Shown here one piece after another: positions 22,400 to 37,500 of a DNA stretch of 64,000 nucleotides (the stretch's first letter is position 1; every line of letters starts with the position of its first letter). Source of the stretch: Bugulina stolonifera (lineage: Eukaryota; Bryozoa; Gymnolaemata; Cheilostomatida; Bugulidae); assembly GCA_935421135.1 (NCBI GenBank), contig OW285191.1, forward strand, positions 16,012,700-16,076,699, written 5' to 3'. The translations under genes and the position numbers were made by a program. Under the pieces are notes generated by a model, which made no database searches, had not been told where the DNA came from, and saw only the letters and a list, made by a program, of their open reading frames with translations.

Positions 22400-25300
22400 C
22401 TATAAATCAGTACTGCTTATACTAATACTGTGGTTACTAGACTTTTCTGTACTAACGTCACTTAAACTAATGTCTGTTGTATGAGTGTCAGTAAAGCTAC
22501 AGGCATCTTCTATGGTTGCATCATCTGTGGAGTCGTCTTCCACTGATGCAGTGCTCCTGCACCCTTTCCGATAGTACACCACTGTGATTATCAACATAAT
22601 GGCCGATGAAGTAAGAATTGAACCAGCCACAAATAGAAACACAAAGTCCCAACGTTCCGTGGCGTCATAGATGCCACCTGAAAATTACAAATGATCCAGT
22701 ATATAGATTGTGGAATGCACGGTTAAATTGAGCTACCCAATCAAATAGATACTGTATATTTTACCAGATACGATAAGCTTACCGGAGACGAAGGTGGAGA
22801 CAATAGAGGACAACCCTTCATATACAAAGTTAATAGAGAGAGCACTGTTTAGGTTCTCTTTACCCATCAATTCCTCAATCGCCACAGGAAGTAAACCAAA
22901 TACTGGTATCGATAGAGCTAATATCATTATAGCGATACCTAAAGGTATAAATAAACACAGTAGAACAATCAACTATTTCCTACAATATAATGCATGTTAT
23001 ACTACCTTGATATGCGAACATTCGCTACAGATAGGTAAAACCAATGGCTGTTTTTTTATGCCTATTATTGATTTAAACTTGCAAAAAATTTATAACACAA
23101 ATGAAAATGAATGTATAATATTCTCACTGTATATAAATAACTCTATTTATACATGGTATGTGATTATATGAATAGATTTACCTGCCACGCCAGGTAGAAG
23201 TGCGCATAGAATTGCCGATACTCCGATAATAACAATATTTATTGCTAGCTGGGCTGATGGAGGGATGTACCTCCTGTCAGCCAACCAACCAACAGCAACA
23301 CGAGCTGGTATCTCTAGCCCTCCGCCTACAGCTAGAAGTATGGCCACCATGTCCTTGCTCACTCCTGAAACAAACAAAAAATTTATTATGACTAAATTTA
23401 ACCTTCAAAAATTAAAATTATGTGGAAATATATTGAAAGTGAAAGGACTGTAGCTGCACACATACAGGAGATTGTTCACAGCATCTCCTTTCTCTTACCT
23501 CTGCTTTGTGCCAACGGTGGAAGACACTGGAATGCTGCAGTAACTCCGGCAATAAAGAATAGACAGGAAACTCCTATTCCTATAGACTTTGGATTGTATG
23601 CTAGCTTTAGGTTGAATGCTTTGCACTGTAAAAGTCAAGATAACATTGGATAATCACATTTACAGCTATAGAATATAATTAGAAAAACACCGGCGATAAA
23701 GATAGGCTAACACTCAGAGTACCCAACGCTAGTGGAAATATTGAGGATAGTTATAAAATGTACAGGTTTTAGTTCAATTTCTGTAAAAAATCTACGTACA
23801 TGGCCATAATATATCAGGAATTATCCTTTTCCGTATTACACTTGGCAAATTAAGCGTTATTTCACCCACCAGTGATCTCTTCTCTCCAGCGGACACAGAG
23901 TCATCATCAACATCTGTGGTTACGTCACCTTCCTCTGCTTCCTTCTGTTTGGGCATCTCCTTGACCTCTTTAACTCCAGTGTAGTAAGTAATAGGTCGAA
24001 GTAAAGCTGCCAGGACAAGAGTTTGAAGGCATACCCCAGCTGTAACATACATTGTACACGTAGCATTGTTGCATAAAATAATATAATAATAGTGATGAAT
24101 TATTTTACAACTTGTGTAATTACATGTACATGTATGTGAAAATATATCAAGTACCTCATATTGCTTGTCACCCATTTTCAATAATTGATGCATATTGGTT
24201 ATTGCTTAATATAAGCTAATTGTACACAATATAAGAGCAAGTTCGTACCATACAGCGTCATGGCTCCATAGAAGGGAAAGTTATCAAAGAACAGTCTCAG
24301 AACAACCGGCACCACAAGTAAACCTGCTCCAGCTCCTGCAGTGGAGACACCCACAGCTAAAGCTTTCTTCTTATCAAAGTATGGAGCTGAGGCTGTGTAG
24401 GTAGAGAGATTTATCATTCCATTCCCTATACCTGCAATATTACATTGTAATGTATCTCTAGACACAAAGCACACAATACTTATTCTACAGTAGGGTATAT
24501 AGTGTATAGCGGTTGACTTCGAATTTTGCCTTGAAACCTGCAACTTCCATTCTTCGAGAGTTAACATCTAAATAAATGTTACTACCAAAACTTTCATTGG
24601 AAACCTGCAACTTCCATTCTTCAAGAGTTAACATCTAAATAAATGTTACTACAAAAACTTTCATTCGTTGACTTCCATGATTCCCACTTATAATTTAAAG
24701 TCAATCAATGAGAATAGTGTTCATTGTGATTTACATGCAAGCTTTTGAAAAATACCAAAACAAACCACCCGTTTTAATAAGAAGGGGAAGATAACTTTGA
24801 AGTTCAGTGTTCAATGTGTCCATGGCATCTACCATGGCTAAGGTAAGCTGTCAATACTGTTTATTCTTTGGCAACGCAAAAAGTTTCTAACAATTCTAAT
24901 CATAAAATAGACAATTCTGAGATTCTTATAGACTAATATCATATTCCCTGCTCACTAGTCGACTTACCGAATCCTATACCATATACAGGGTACATATACT
25001 CATATCTTGGAAGGTAGCCAAAGATAAGTAAACTGGTAGACATGAGCAAGACTCCAATCATTGAGAGAGTTCGGTTAGAGGTCTTGGCAAGGATCAAACC
25101 ATTAATAGGCCCTGTAGAAAATTGATAAATGCATGTAGAAGTCATAGTTTGATTGTACACGGCATGTACTAAAGCAGGTGGTAACATTGCGTTGTCATCT
25201 CAACTATTTCACCTGATATTTAGCCTCACTGCTTCGGATTTGTAAAGTGTCAATGAAGCTCAAACGCTAATGATGAATCAGTGGCTAAGCCACCAACCAC

Positions 25301-26800
25301 CATTTCTAAACATTGGCCCGCCTTATTAATATACATGTACCAATATGGAAGCATACTATAATCTATACATGTACTCAAGTAGCAAAGTGACCATTTTGCA
25401 TTTCTATGCGTTGATACTATACGTTAATAAGCTGCCCACCCACCTGACACTCTGCTGGCTAGGTTACTCAGGCTAAATATCCAGATCAAGGCAGTGACTG
25501 ATACATCAGGGTATATCTCTATCAGTTCTACTAAAATAATTCCTGTGCTTTTCTCACTTCCGGATGTAAATGAAAACAGTCCACAGCTTGCTGTAAATGT
25601 GAAAAGCCACACAGTATACAATACGGTACTGCGCAATAATTTAAATAGATATAATTACGTATATGCATAATGTAATACATGAGCCGCAACATAACAATGT
25701 ACCACACGTCGCATAGCTAGCTACATCACAGTAGGTTGTGCTGGACCAACTGATCATATTTTTTCCAATGAAGATATCAATGTATTGATTCAATTTTATA
25801 ACAACTTGTCAATCAGAACAAAATAAACTTATGCTAGAAATAAATAATACCATAAGTGCAATACACATGACAGTCAAGACGTACCAAATGCTATAACCCA
25901 TGCCCAGCCCCTATCAATTGGTGGATCCACTTTCTTGTGTTTGGCGGTCGTCATGGTTTCTTTCACTTTCTGTCTACAATAAAACAAGAATAGCATACTA
26001 CTGTCTAAAAGGCAATAAAAATACTACATGTATGCTTAAATAGTAAATATTGTTATATTAGTTTAGACATGCAATCCTCATCCTATGAACTATGTCGTGT
26101 TTTATTCACCACTCCAAGATAATGGTGGATAATGGCAGAGATACAATTCTACAAACTGGTAATCCCAGGTTTAATCATAAGTACCAACTTCTATTTGATA
26201 CTTTCACAAAACTGCTATAATTTTGCTTTTATAATTATACTCAAAAATTATACTTTCTTTTTTATATTGGTAATATCTATTATTTCATACGCTAACCGAT
26301 AGTTCGCATACCCTATTCCCTATACTCTATACTTAGCATTTAATTTGTCTTCTTTTATTGTTTTCCAAAGTTCAATTTACAGGTAGTTTTAATCAGGCTA
26401 ATTGTAATTTGAATTCATACCTCCATTTACCTAAATATTATTATGTAATAGTTAGGTGGAAATATTAGCTCAAACCTATTTGAGTTTAATGTGTAAATCT
26501 TGTAATAGAAGAGCAATCATGTCTAATATATTGCTCTTTCAAAAAGAAGAACTTATATAATTCTGATATCTTGCAATCTGTACCAAAGTCTTGTCATTGT
26601 ATTTAAGAGGTGCAAATCTGTTTAATTAATAAGTGTTTAAATAGTCCCTAAATGATTTCAAAATAATAACTTTAATTTTACAAACTTTTTAAAATTTTTG
26701 TGGAGTAATCATGCTATTTGTAAGAATATCTTTGATGTAAGAAATATTGGTGACAATGAACTTACTTGTTATCAATTTGCTTCTCATCCGTAGACACCAT
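22400..26800 (-). CDS. SLC16/MCT-like major facilitator transporter, 10 exons, 503 aa
   Basis: Predicted plasma-membrane carrier of the monocarboxylate-transporter family; the substrate cannot be read from sequence. Exons in order of transcription: 26766-26800, 25885-25973, 25444-25590, 24968-25111, 24249-24431, 23870-24039, 23499-23625, 23182-23364, 22783-22938, 22400-22677. Phases agree throughout and the total is 1512 nt. The N-terminus has the family-type DRGWAWV entry to helix 1. The loop after helix 2 reads GPINGLILAKTSNR, and GWLADRR (exon 8) is the second MFS loop motif. Exon 6 ends with a charged central loop (VKEMPKQKEAEEGD and onward). The cytoplasmic tail after the last helix is rich in Asp, Ser and Thr. 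The length is normal for SLC16. The exon 6 donor (GTGGGT) was chosen because it alone keeps exon 7 in the hydrophobic frame. A 3'-terminal partial copy lies at 19552-20515. Confidence 0.88.
24533..24666. repeat. 67-bp direct duplication in an intron of the transporter gene
   Basis: Two adjacent copies starting GAAACCTGCAACTTCC, differing at very few bases. They lie in the intron between transporter exons 4 and 5. Confidence 0.9.
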
Positions 26801-28902
26801 ATCTCATTGAGGTAGTTATAGCTGTTTGAAGGACACATCATATTGTGAAGTCATATATATATGAGGGCCGACTGTAGGAAATGAGGAAATAAAGCTGATT
26901 TCATAGTTGATTGTGCTGACAGCAATATTGGACAGTGTTTCCTCCCCAGACTGCACCAGAGGTGTCTTACAGTATCATACACCATGATGATGACCACTTG
27001 CATCAGATTCGGGTGCGTGTCAAAGATAACAGAAAAGTCTAGCATTTTAATTCAACCAATAGGGACTCAGTCTACATCTGCCAATCATATTACAGCTCAG
27101 GGGCATGTAGGCCTTGTCCCAGCTATGATACAGAGGTTATACTGTATATTTATATATTATACATGTATATAATTCTGGTTGTTTTGGTCATGTGCAGACT
27201 GTAATATTATTGAATATTTTCTGATGTATTTCTTGTAGGATTTTCTCTAAAATTATTTTAAAATATGAAAGCCATAGTGCCAGTCAGTACATGACGTTGT
27301 GCAATGAACACAATTTGAGGTTATTTGCAATAAAACGTTGTGTTCTTTAAGGAAGCTTCCTGCTGGAGTTTGATATCATTTATAGAACAATAGGGGCTGT
27401 GAGTTGATAAAACACAGCCAGTAGACTGCTCCAGTTTGCTGTAAACAGCTGGTGAATTATTGAAATACTTCAGTCTTTTGTATTGTATCGATGTAAATAA
27501 TAGCATTGCATTATGCAATACTACTCATATATTATTATACATTAAAGTATTGTATTGCAATCATAAGTAAACAACCATGGAGAATATTGTGATATATAAT
27601 CTAGGAGACACTGCTGTGGATATCCTTATCAGTGTAAATGACTATTATAATATTTATTATTCTATTCTGTTGCAAAATGCTACTTCCTCAACATGTATTT
27701 GGTGACATAGTAACTTATGACACACATATTTATGTTTGTATTGTGGCAACAAGTCTTTGAATTAAATGTTGTAATAATTTTAATAATACAATCTACATGT
27801 AGCAAATTACTACACTAAGTGCACAAAATTATTACTGAATTCAATCAGCAGTAGAACATACATGGTAGTTTACAAGCAAACATTTCAATGTACAATCTAT
27901 CCATTTGATTTTTTAAAATTAGCACAAACCATATATTACAGCGATGCAAGTAGGTTTCAGTAGCAATTAGTTTTATTTTCCATCCAAAATATGTATTACC
28001 AGTTAGGCCTACGCATCTTACGTACAATGTACATGTATTCATAATAACTTTGTGTATATAAGCTATATTTATGAAATTTGTAAGCAACGGATATTGCATT
28101 GTGACGAAATATTCTGCTTTGCGTATAACAAACTGTTTAGAGTAACAGTATAACATACAAGGTTATCAGAATAAACAAGCCTCACTACATAACATTGTGT
28201 ATAAGGAGTAGTCAGTGCCAACAACTGTAGCAGTGAGGTACAGAGATATCAACTTTGACATTGGGTTGACCTTTTGAGTCTTCTTCCTTCCATTATGATG
28301 TCCACATTTATTACAACACTAATGGTAGCTACTGAGATGAATGGTTTGTGACACATGTGGTAAGTGATAGCCCACCTCTAACAATTTAGCATATTTTCTC
28401 AGTTGTCCCCACAGCTACTAAATGACGATTCGTGTTCCATATACACATGCACACAACTTAACGTAGCGTAACGTACATTGATATTGTTAGCAACTCCAGA
28501 CCTGAAATCTGAATTCAGATGGCATGTAGTAATGTCTGAATTATTCTGTTCCTTAAATAACATTCAAAACCAAGCATGAAGTTTAAATTTAATTTAATAT
28601 TTCTGTTATCAAAAGCCTGACTATAACGTATAATACTACATGTACTCAATCTGCATACATGTACAGTGTACTACATGTATATATTATTTGTTAACTGACT
28701 AAATTGTAAAACTTACAGTTTCAGTCTCTCTGGATATTTCTGAGTTCCTCGGTAAAAGTATAAAATGATTTAATATATCAGTACTGTAATAGCACTGTGA
28801 CTGTATCTCTTAGTGTATAATATCTCTATGCATTTGCTTTTATACCGACTGAATGTGTGTGTTCTTAAATTTTTCAACTATAAATATAATATCTTGTAAC
28901 CT

Positions 28903-28955
28903 TGTAACCAATAATAAATTGAGTTGCTGCCGAGGGTAGGATATTGACCTGTGCA
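28903..28955. repeat. Dispersed repeat copy (with 1302-1355)
   Basis: Both sites share TTGTAAC, AATAAATT, AGTTGCTG and GGGTAGGAT in the same order and spacing, over about 53 bases. Family unknown. Confidence 0.55.
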
Positions 28956-29470
28956 TCAGAACACATCATAATCAACCTTAGCTATTTTGCCATATAACTA
29001 ACTTAATAAGATAATTTTATAAACTACTGTGTGAGTATGATATGACATTGACCACAATGATCCATATGAATACACTATAATCAACTTCAAACTATATCCT
29101 CTCTATGACCTTGTGAGATTATTTAGTAAAGTATGTAATTATATTATTATATAGGTAATACCCCATCAGATAAAACAGCTTTATAACTTTAGTAACATTA
29201 TAGTTACAAAATAATAATAAAATTTTATCTATGTAATAGAAACATAATAGAGCACTAAGAATAATTATTGAAAGCCATGTATCTACCAAGATATATGTAT
29301 GTTATGTACATGTACAATGTATATAGCTAGCATGCAACAATAATATCAGTACAGCACTAGCGTGTCAGAGGATTGCTATATAAATAAATACATGGCATAC
29401 ATGTGCTGCAGTTGCATCTTCATCCAGTTAGTTGGTCAATTCTTTTTGAGAGTATTACAGATATATCTGT

Positions 29471-29609
29471 CCACAGGTTTTGGCAGCAGAAATATGGAAT
29501 AACCTCATAACATCTGCTGCTGTTGATAGGCACTTGGCCAGCATTCTTCATGAACAGCGGATTTTAGAGCCATGTGTTCTGCATGTAAATTATACATGTA
29601 CCTCATAGC
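29471..29609 (+). other. Exon-like open frame, unassigned
   Basis: After an acceptor-like CCACAG, about 46 codons stay open and read VLAAEIWNNLITSAAVDRHL and so on to TAG. The composition is more protein-like than the surroundings. No partner exon was found and no family recognised. It could be a relic of a transposon or of a host exon. Confidence 0.25.
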
Positions 29610-31361
29610 TAAGTACCTCTGTACTTGCTGTTGTGACAAAACCCATCTATAATTAATTTAATGCATGAGTAATATAATACCAATGTTTTACAATGACGTT
29701 ATGTATCGAATTTTACACTAAAGATGGACAAATTAGAAACTATTGTCAGACTTAACATTGCTAAGTTGCACCGCACTCTTCTGGTTGCTCATTGGCTCAG
29801 AACTAAGACAGCGTTACCAAATTAAGGTTGCATCAGAGAGGGTGGTATAGTCACATGTTGCATGTAGCCAAGTCAACCATTGCATCACAACTAAGTAATA
29901 TATACATGTACATTCATGCACATGTAATTATACATGCAATTAATGAACAGTACTAGTATCCATTAAAACTGAATTTATAGTTTATTACTGATGTGATAGA
30001 ATAATATGGGATGCGTGTAATCACATGTGGTCATATTATCATGTGACAATAACACATAATTTGTGGTGCTTAACTGTGGATTTCCTCCCTCTCACAGAGA
30101 GAGAGAGAGAGAGGGTATCTCTATCTGTATGGAAATTGACAAAATATTTTAGTTTCTTGTTGGTGAATTGATACATGAGCAAGAACTCATACGTTACTAA
30201 CTTCTTAAACTATTATAGTTTTTCACTTTTTATGCAAGAAATCTTGTAAAATGTATGTACATGTATTATACACAAATTAGACCTGATAATCAAGTTGCAG
30301 AGAGTAACCTTGTGCTTTCATTGGATGATCTTAATTGAAGTGATAAATGCTTTGTGTAAACTCCCCAACAGTACTTATTACTACCAACTAGTACCTCACA
30401 TACCAGGCCATTTGCCAACTGAGTGCTGAAAAAACAGCAGCCAGGACCACCAATCAGGTAGGCGAGGAAAGCTTAGACTACAGGAAAAAGATGACATATC
30501 AATTAGTATGATTAAACAGGAATTCTTCTCCTTACATCTAAGTTATACATAATTGTACATAATTATGTGTCTTTGTTCTCAGGTCCATTCATTGTCACCA
30601 ACAATAGTACTGAGAAATACTAAACACTGAATATACCAAGCCATAAGACACAAGGAAATGATGTGTGAATAAAGTCATTATAATCAGACAAAAATTAGGA
30701 CACCAGAAGTTGAGGCCATGTCAAAGACCTGATAATATCTATAACAGTTTGACTCATTATTTGGTTAATATTTTAATCTAATTCCTCAGGGTATTATAAA
30801 TATACATGGACATACGGGTATATATCATATAACTACTTTGTTTCAAGTTTCCTTACTCTGAATCATAGAAAGACTCATTATTTCACATTCCAAGGAGTTA
30901 TCCCCTTCAGCTGCTGTATAAGAATGTTATCTAATGTATTTGGTCTGCATATTAAAACCAGCACACACTCCTAGGCATGTTGTGTAGTTAAACACTTTAA
31001 CTATATTTAAAAGTCAGGATATTGCCAAATATAGCTTGTAGCAAAAATTATGTGGTCACAATGTGAAGAAATAAGAAATCTTTGTTTTAAATAATATTAA
31101 AATACAGTGTTGGATAGAAGGTTTCTCAGCATCACCATGACACAAAAAGTGTGTTCTGTGTGTAATATTTCCTTCACAACCACAGAATTTCCTTAACCCT
31201 GGTGGTGCAATGACCTAACTGTGTGGAGTTGGAGACAATAGACCGACCAATAGCAAAAGCTCTACACCACAACAGTGTAAGGAAATGAAATTAGAACCTT
31301 CTGCTAAAACAATGATTAATCAAAGTCAGATTGAATTAGGGTAGATTATAGGAATAACAAA

Positions 31362-31367
31362 TTTATT
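31362..31367 (-). promoter_or_regulatory. Polyadenylation signal for GST-A
   Basis: AATAAA on the minus strand (TTTATT on plus), about 195 bp after the GST-A stop codon. Confidence 0.5.
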
Positions 31368-31561
31368 GCAAAACTTTTTGGAGCAAAATAAATCTTTTCA
31401 AAGAAATGAATGCTCAATATTGTAGTAGACATACAATGACATCATTTAGTGCAGTATACGTGTGTAAAGATTCATGAATGCGCATGCATATTGTACTGGC
31501 ACAGTTACGAAATGTTGGTATAACAACCTGTAAGTAAACTACACATAGTTTACAATTAGTT

Positions 31562-34500
31562 TTAAATTCCTTTAGCTGACTCGGGTCTGTCAGTTAAGTA
31601 CTGGTTCATCTTGTCATCAGACTGGAATGAAAACACGAACTCTCTCACCCAAGGTGTTGCCTCCATTATGTCATTGAATGCAATCTTACAAAACTCCAGA
31701 CTCGTATACAGCCAGGCATCAGCCAGCCCCATCTGAAATAATAGTGGATTTTAAAATAAATTTAATAATGAATATTGTTCTTTATAGCCATATACAACAG
31801 TTTAAAAAAAATCTTTCTTGTTGCTATAATTGTTGCACATGCATGATTGTATGTACGTAATTATTATTATATTATTATTATGTATGATGTTATATTTCAA
31901 GTCAACTGTTACATAATTGGGTGTAGGACAGGTAGGCCTAAATAGAGTGGTTGCAGACACATCCCATATATTCATGCACTGTAAATCTAATACAGTATTA
32001 GACATTGACTTGATACAGTAATATATCAACATGTCAAGGGTCAAGGTCATTGACTTGATACAGTAATATTACATGTCAAGGGTCAAGGTGAAATTACATA
32101 ACTGCTCTTAATGGTAACTTGCACTTCTATCATTCTAACTAGATAGGTTCAGATAACAATAACAATTTTGCAATACCATCTATTTGTTTCAAGTTGTCCG
32201 TCAGTCTATGTGAAAAGATTGATTGCAAGTTAATGACAGCAAATACTAAGTTTTAGGCTGGATATAGAACACAAAGGTTTTTGTATAATCAAGGTGAAGT
32301 CAAATTCTAGGGATATCAATCACATCACAGCTCCCAGTAAATCAATTAATATCATGCTGAATGCACTCATGACCAGCCCTTTCAGCTATTGAAAACGTGA
32401 GTGGCCACAAGAATTTGAATCCTGCTACTGGCAGGAGTTACCTTCTCTCTTCTCCAAAATCAAAAGAGGGAGGATAACTCTGTATCATACAACAATGTGG
32501 TTGCTGCAAGACTAGTGCAAATAGTTTAGCATCTATGACAATATAGTCTACAATCTACAATGCTCATAGTCTAAAACTCGAAGGGTATAGGCTTATTACT
32601 GCCGCTCATTGTTGGAGAGATGAAGCTGTTACAGTAGTTATGATAATTATACTTGTAGTTATCTATTAGTCTGGTAACATAATTATAATCATGCTGCATA
32701 GTGAAATGCATTATAGATAAGCAACTCACAAGTATAATGCAAATCAAACCAGAACCTAATCTATACATACACAGACACTAGTACACTCTACCTTATCAGA
32801 AACAAGATATTTGCAGCCTTGTTTCTCAGACACACTCTGAATGTAATTGAGTCTGGTCAGCACATACTCCCTAACATCAGCTATAATCTGCTGAATGTTC
32901 TCAGGCATCGGCTTCTTTTCAGACAGTTTCCATGTGTAGATCTTACTGAATACTTGAGAGGATAACTCCATGCATGTCTCTACCACCAGGTCATGTAGAC
33001 TCTCTTCCCAAATACTAGATCCTATTAAACCTACACAAATCATTAGCCAAATCAATATACATTTTATATATTACATGTATGTTGTAGCACTATGTAAATT
33101 TGTGACATTGTCACATTGAATGTGCAGTGGTGACAAGTTCTTAAACGGTTGTTCGTAAATTGCAACTAGATATATTGTAACTAGTTTTGTGTTTTTCACC
33201 AGGTGAGATTCACAAAACAATTCATAAATACTAAGCTGAATAAAATTCTAATGGTTCCAGATAAATATTACCTTGCATGTTATTTCAACTTACCTAATTT
33301 CTTGGCTACATATCTGCCTATCACATTGGACTGGCATAGTACACCTTCAGCTGTCTGTAGAACTGGAAGCTGACCCAAAGGTTGTTCTGTAGAAATAGTT
33401 ACACACATAATTCTGGCCTGCTACAGAGACATTTATATCTTGAGACCTACTAGAGACACTGATGTGTGTTAGACCTACTAGAGACACTGATGTGTGTTAG
33501 ACCTACTAGAGACATTGATGTTTATAGGCCCACTATACAATATATCAACTTCCACCAAAATAGAAGTTACAAGAATAACACCATTATGTATTAAAGCATG
33601 TAAAATAAGTAACACCAATACCAATCTCTGTTACTTACCTTTCTTAATGAGTTGCCAAGTGTCTTTAGTCACCTTCTGGTCAAAGAATTGGGTGTCTGCC
33701 ATGGCATACATCATTCTGATAGGCTCAGGTCGGCCTCGCATGTCGGCAAAATGAGTCATAATATCTACATCTATTTTCTATATAATATAATTTTACATGT
33801 GACTACATTGTGGTTAACTGTATGTATTAAAACGGTCCTTGCTGAAGTACCAGTTTCTAGACCCAACTGTTACTCTAATCTCTGCTGTACTTGAGGTACA
33901 ACACAGGATAGTTAAGGACAAGCATTTTAGTTATTTGAAGTAATTTGTAACAATTTAGAGTTGTGCTCCCTTGTAATCCTCTACTCTCTAATCACAAAGA
34001 AAAAACCGCCTGGACGGGGTCTCGAACACAGAACTTTCGTTTTGTGAATCAGCACTCTACGCTTTGAGCTATCAGGTGCAATAGCGTTATTAGCAATTAT
34101 AGTTGAGCAGTCTACTGCAGTGTGAACCCTGGAAGCAATTATGCATGTCTTGTATTTGCAAAATACCAATGTGTCATAGGGCATAGCAAGTGTTTGCTGC
34201 CACGCGGTTGAGTCTGCTTGCCTAGAACGATTGCTCTGTAACAGGACGATGAGAAGATGATTTTATCTGACTAAAAGGTAAGGTATTTTTCATATTCATT
34301 GTTTTGTAATAAAGCACTTTGTTGCTTGTGAAGCTTTTGTGAGCTGCATACTGTTGCACAAGTACCATGTCCATGGCTATATTTTAGATTTAGACTTACT
34401 CTACTGTCACAAAGTACATCATGTACTTACAAGTGAGGTGCAATGTGGGTATTATTAGTCCTAATTACTATTTAGGTAGAATTTTTACTTACTTCCTCAT

Positions 34501-37500
34501 CCCTTTATTTTTTTAATCCTGGAAGGATTATTTCCATAGATGTAATGCCAGAGTTCGAAGTGTGGTTATACAGGAGTATAAGGTGTGTAAGCACCTTAAT
34601 TTTAATGGCCACTAGGTGTGCTCCCTCATTTTAATAGCTAGTTTTTGCCCAAACTGTCACTGTGAACTTGATAGTGTATAGTGCTTGACTATCATTCATA
34701 GGGTTTGGAGTTTATATCACACTAGAGCATAATTTTTGTTTCATTTTAGTAGTTCACAAATTTCTTAGCTACTGTAAGATAACTGGGATAGCTCTACAAT
34801 ACGAATCTGTAAGATTGCATGCACCGTGTACCTGCCTTATTTGTTCCACAGTCTGCTGTAATGGTATTTTCAGCCTCAGATGAAAATGAGGGTATCATAT
34901 CAGAATGAATTACAGCAATTAGCTAATGACTTTGCAACGAATGAAATGTTTTGCCAAGTCTCAGAGTTAGGCGAGATTTTGAAACCTCGCTTTCACATCA
35001 TTACCTATCCCCTCATTCTCTCAAAGCTTATCTAATTCTAAAGGGGTTATTTCCCAAGATGTATAATGCTATTATCAGCCTGACCTAAGCACATATCGAT
35101 GGAACCAAGAGGCCACAAGGATGAATAATGCTAATAGCTTTAAAATGGATGACAGTTATGATGATAAAATAATTACTTGGCAGTGCATCCTGCCATTTGA
35201 GAGCATCTGATTGCAGCAGCTTAGCATAGCGGCCTAAATATGCCTGGTTATTTCAAATAAAAGTTTTATTTTATTTTACTTGTAGAATTCCTGGATCTTT
35301 GAAGTTTTATATGCTTACGAGCTGGATATAGAATAGGTTCTTATCAGCGGCTTCAGCTGGCTAGGAACAATACTCCACCTTTGAGGCCATAGTTATGCAC
35401 AGGGAGGTACAACGCAGTGTTTGTGCAGCCATTGAGACCATCAAATAGACACCTCAGAAGTAACAGCTATCTTGGCTTCAGCTATGAAAGCCAGCAAATG
35501 AGTTGGTGCCTATCATAACCAACCTATCAGTTATGGTTTGGTGCAACCATTGTACATACATGTACATGTACCATACATATTAATACATGTATTATATAGG
35601 CTACATGTATGTATTTTTGAACCAGTTATGCTCCTTTTACACGCATAATGCATTACTATGAATAATATTATGATCTCTTACTACATAAAACATTTGAGCT
35701 GCTTTTACTCTAGAACATTTGTGTATATTTACAAGTATATTTTTAAACTGCATACTGTACTTGCTTTTTCAGAAATAAATTGTCAGTACTACTAATTATT
35801 TGCAATATTTTATGAACCACGGGTAACTTTAGACATGGAATGGGGGACTTTGCTCGGCGAGCACCACTTTCGACCTTGCATCCATGCAGTAGCAGCTAAT
35901 TAGCTCCAACTTTTGTTGGATTTGTATTTTGCAATTACAATTGCTTGTAACCTGGTTGTGCTTGACGGGGCACAAATTTCAGCCTCAGAGCATATGTTTA
36001 TGTTATACAATGTATGATAAACTCTTATCTTTTAAAAGAGCGGTTTAAATACTTTCATGGCAAGAATGAGGTATGTTTTGAAGTGTTTTTTTAAAATCTA
36101 CACCTAACATACTTCTTTTAACTTTTGGAAAAATGTTTTTTTTTTCTCTCTAAAACCAACTAAAATATGATGTGATAGATGTGAACCCCAGAAAACAGAG
36201 GGTTCAATGATTTTTATGCCGTGTTAATGCATACATTCACCTGTAAATAAATCGACAACATACATCTTTGCACTGTAATATGTACATTGTACAATGTGCA
36301 TCACTTCAAATCTTAAATTTTCTGCTAAAGGTTTGAAGGTAGTATTCACTGGCCTAGCCTATGGATACCTCTGCTTTACAGTATAATAGTATGCAAGATA
36401 GGGTGAAAGGTCATTGAAAGGAATGCATATGTTTTATGCGTTGTCAGGAAAAACAATTATCAATTACTACTTACTAGCTCAACACAGGGATCTGCTGATT
36501 AGTCAATCAATAGACTAGCTCTTACTGGACAATGTGTGTGTACATGTACTAACAGTACGGTGTACACTGGTTACTATAGGAAAAAGCAAATTTGGTTGAT
36601 TTTGTGAAAGCCACTTTATATTGTTTCATGAACATGTAATTTACTGAGAACTGTTGTAATGTAGAGTTAACACACCAGCTTCAATTTCAACCACATTCAA
36701 CAATACTGCACGTGCATAATGTCCATGTAAATACATTGTAGATGTTAAAGTGAGTTTTACATGCATGTGCCTTGTGTGAATATTGCACACCAATGGCCTC
36801 TGATCTAATTACTTGTAAATATCAGTGTATAGGTACAACAAAGGCCTGGGTGATGTTGATGAGAAAATGAGTCAATTATTAGCTGTAGGCTATCTACATG
36901 TAGGACTGCATTTAACATGGAAGCACACATGATTTTCAATAACACAGGGAAATTAAATGACATAATATTATTAGCAAGTAAATGCATGTGTTTTGGTGAG
37001 TAAATGATAGTTTGTCTGTGAAAACAGCAAAACCATGTTGTAACAATACACCTTGCTAGAGGTACATGTATGTTATAGCATTTATAACCGCCACACTATG
37101 CTCAAACATCATTGTAAACCTAAGAAAATACATATTCATATCTTCAATCCGAAAAAATGAAGCGTGTCCATGTTGTGTTGGTTGATATGTTAGCACCAAA
37201 TGTAATGAAACTAACTTACAATGTAATGTTGATGTTATATGTCGAAAGACTGGAGAAAAAAATTGATAAGCATAGACCAAGGATTGAACTTGAGCACATA
37301 CCCACATTAACTGTCGCCCTTGCCCACTGGACCACCATTCACATGTGAAAAATCTGTGCTAAAAACCATGGCAGTAATTGCGCTGATGATATGTGATTGA
37401 TTGGCAGCATATCAAACATGTCAGTTGGCTCCAAAAGTAACTGTCACGCACTGCCGGCTGCGCTTATCTCTGTTATTATTGCTACTATTAATAGAGCTAA

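Larger units (their letters stand above)
26801..31361. other. 4.5-kb region without a convincing gene
   Basis: AT-rich spacer upstream of the transporter and downstream of GST-A. It contains a GA microsatellite (about 30096-30114), a dispersed-repeat copy (28903-28955, similar to 1302-1355) and the exon-like frame at 29471-29609 listed separately. The transporter promoter should lie just right of 26800, but I see no diagnostic element. Confidence 0.5.

Noticed and set aside
30096..30114. GA-rich element as a promoter
   Set aside because: A simple microsatellite with no gene start in reach; nothing supports a regulatory role.
34000..34095. Functional tRNA gene on the minus strand
   Set aside because: A- and B-box-like sequences are present but the T and anticodon stems do not pair, so I call it a tRNA-like relic.
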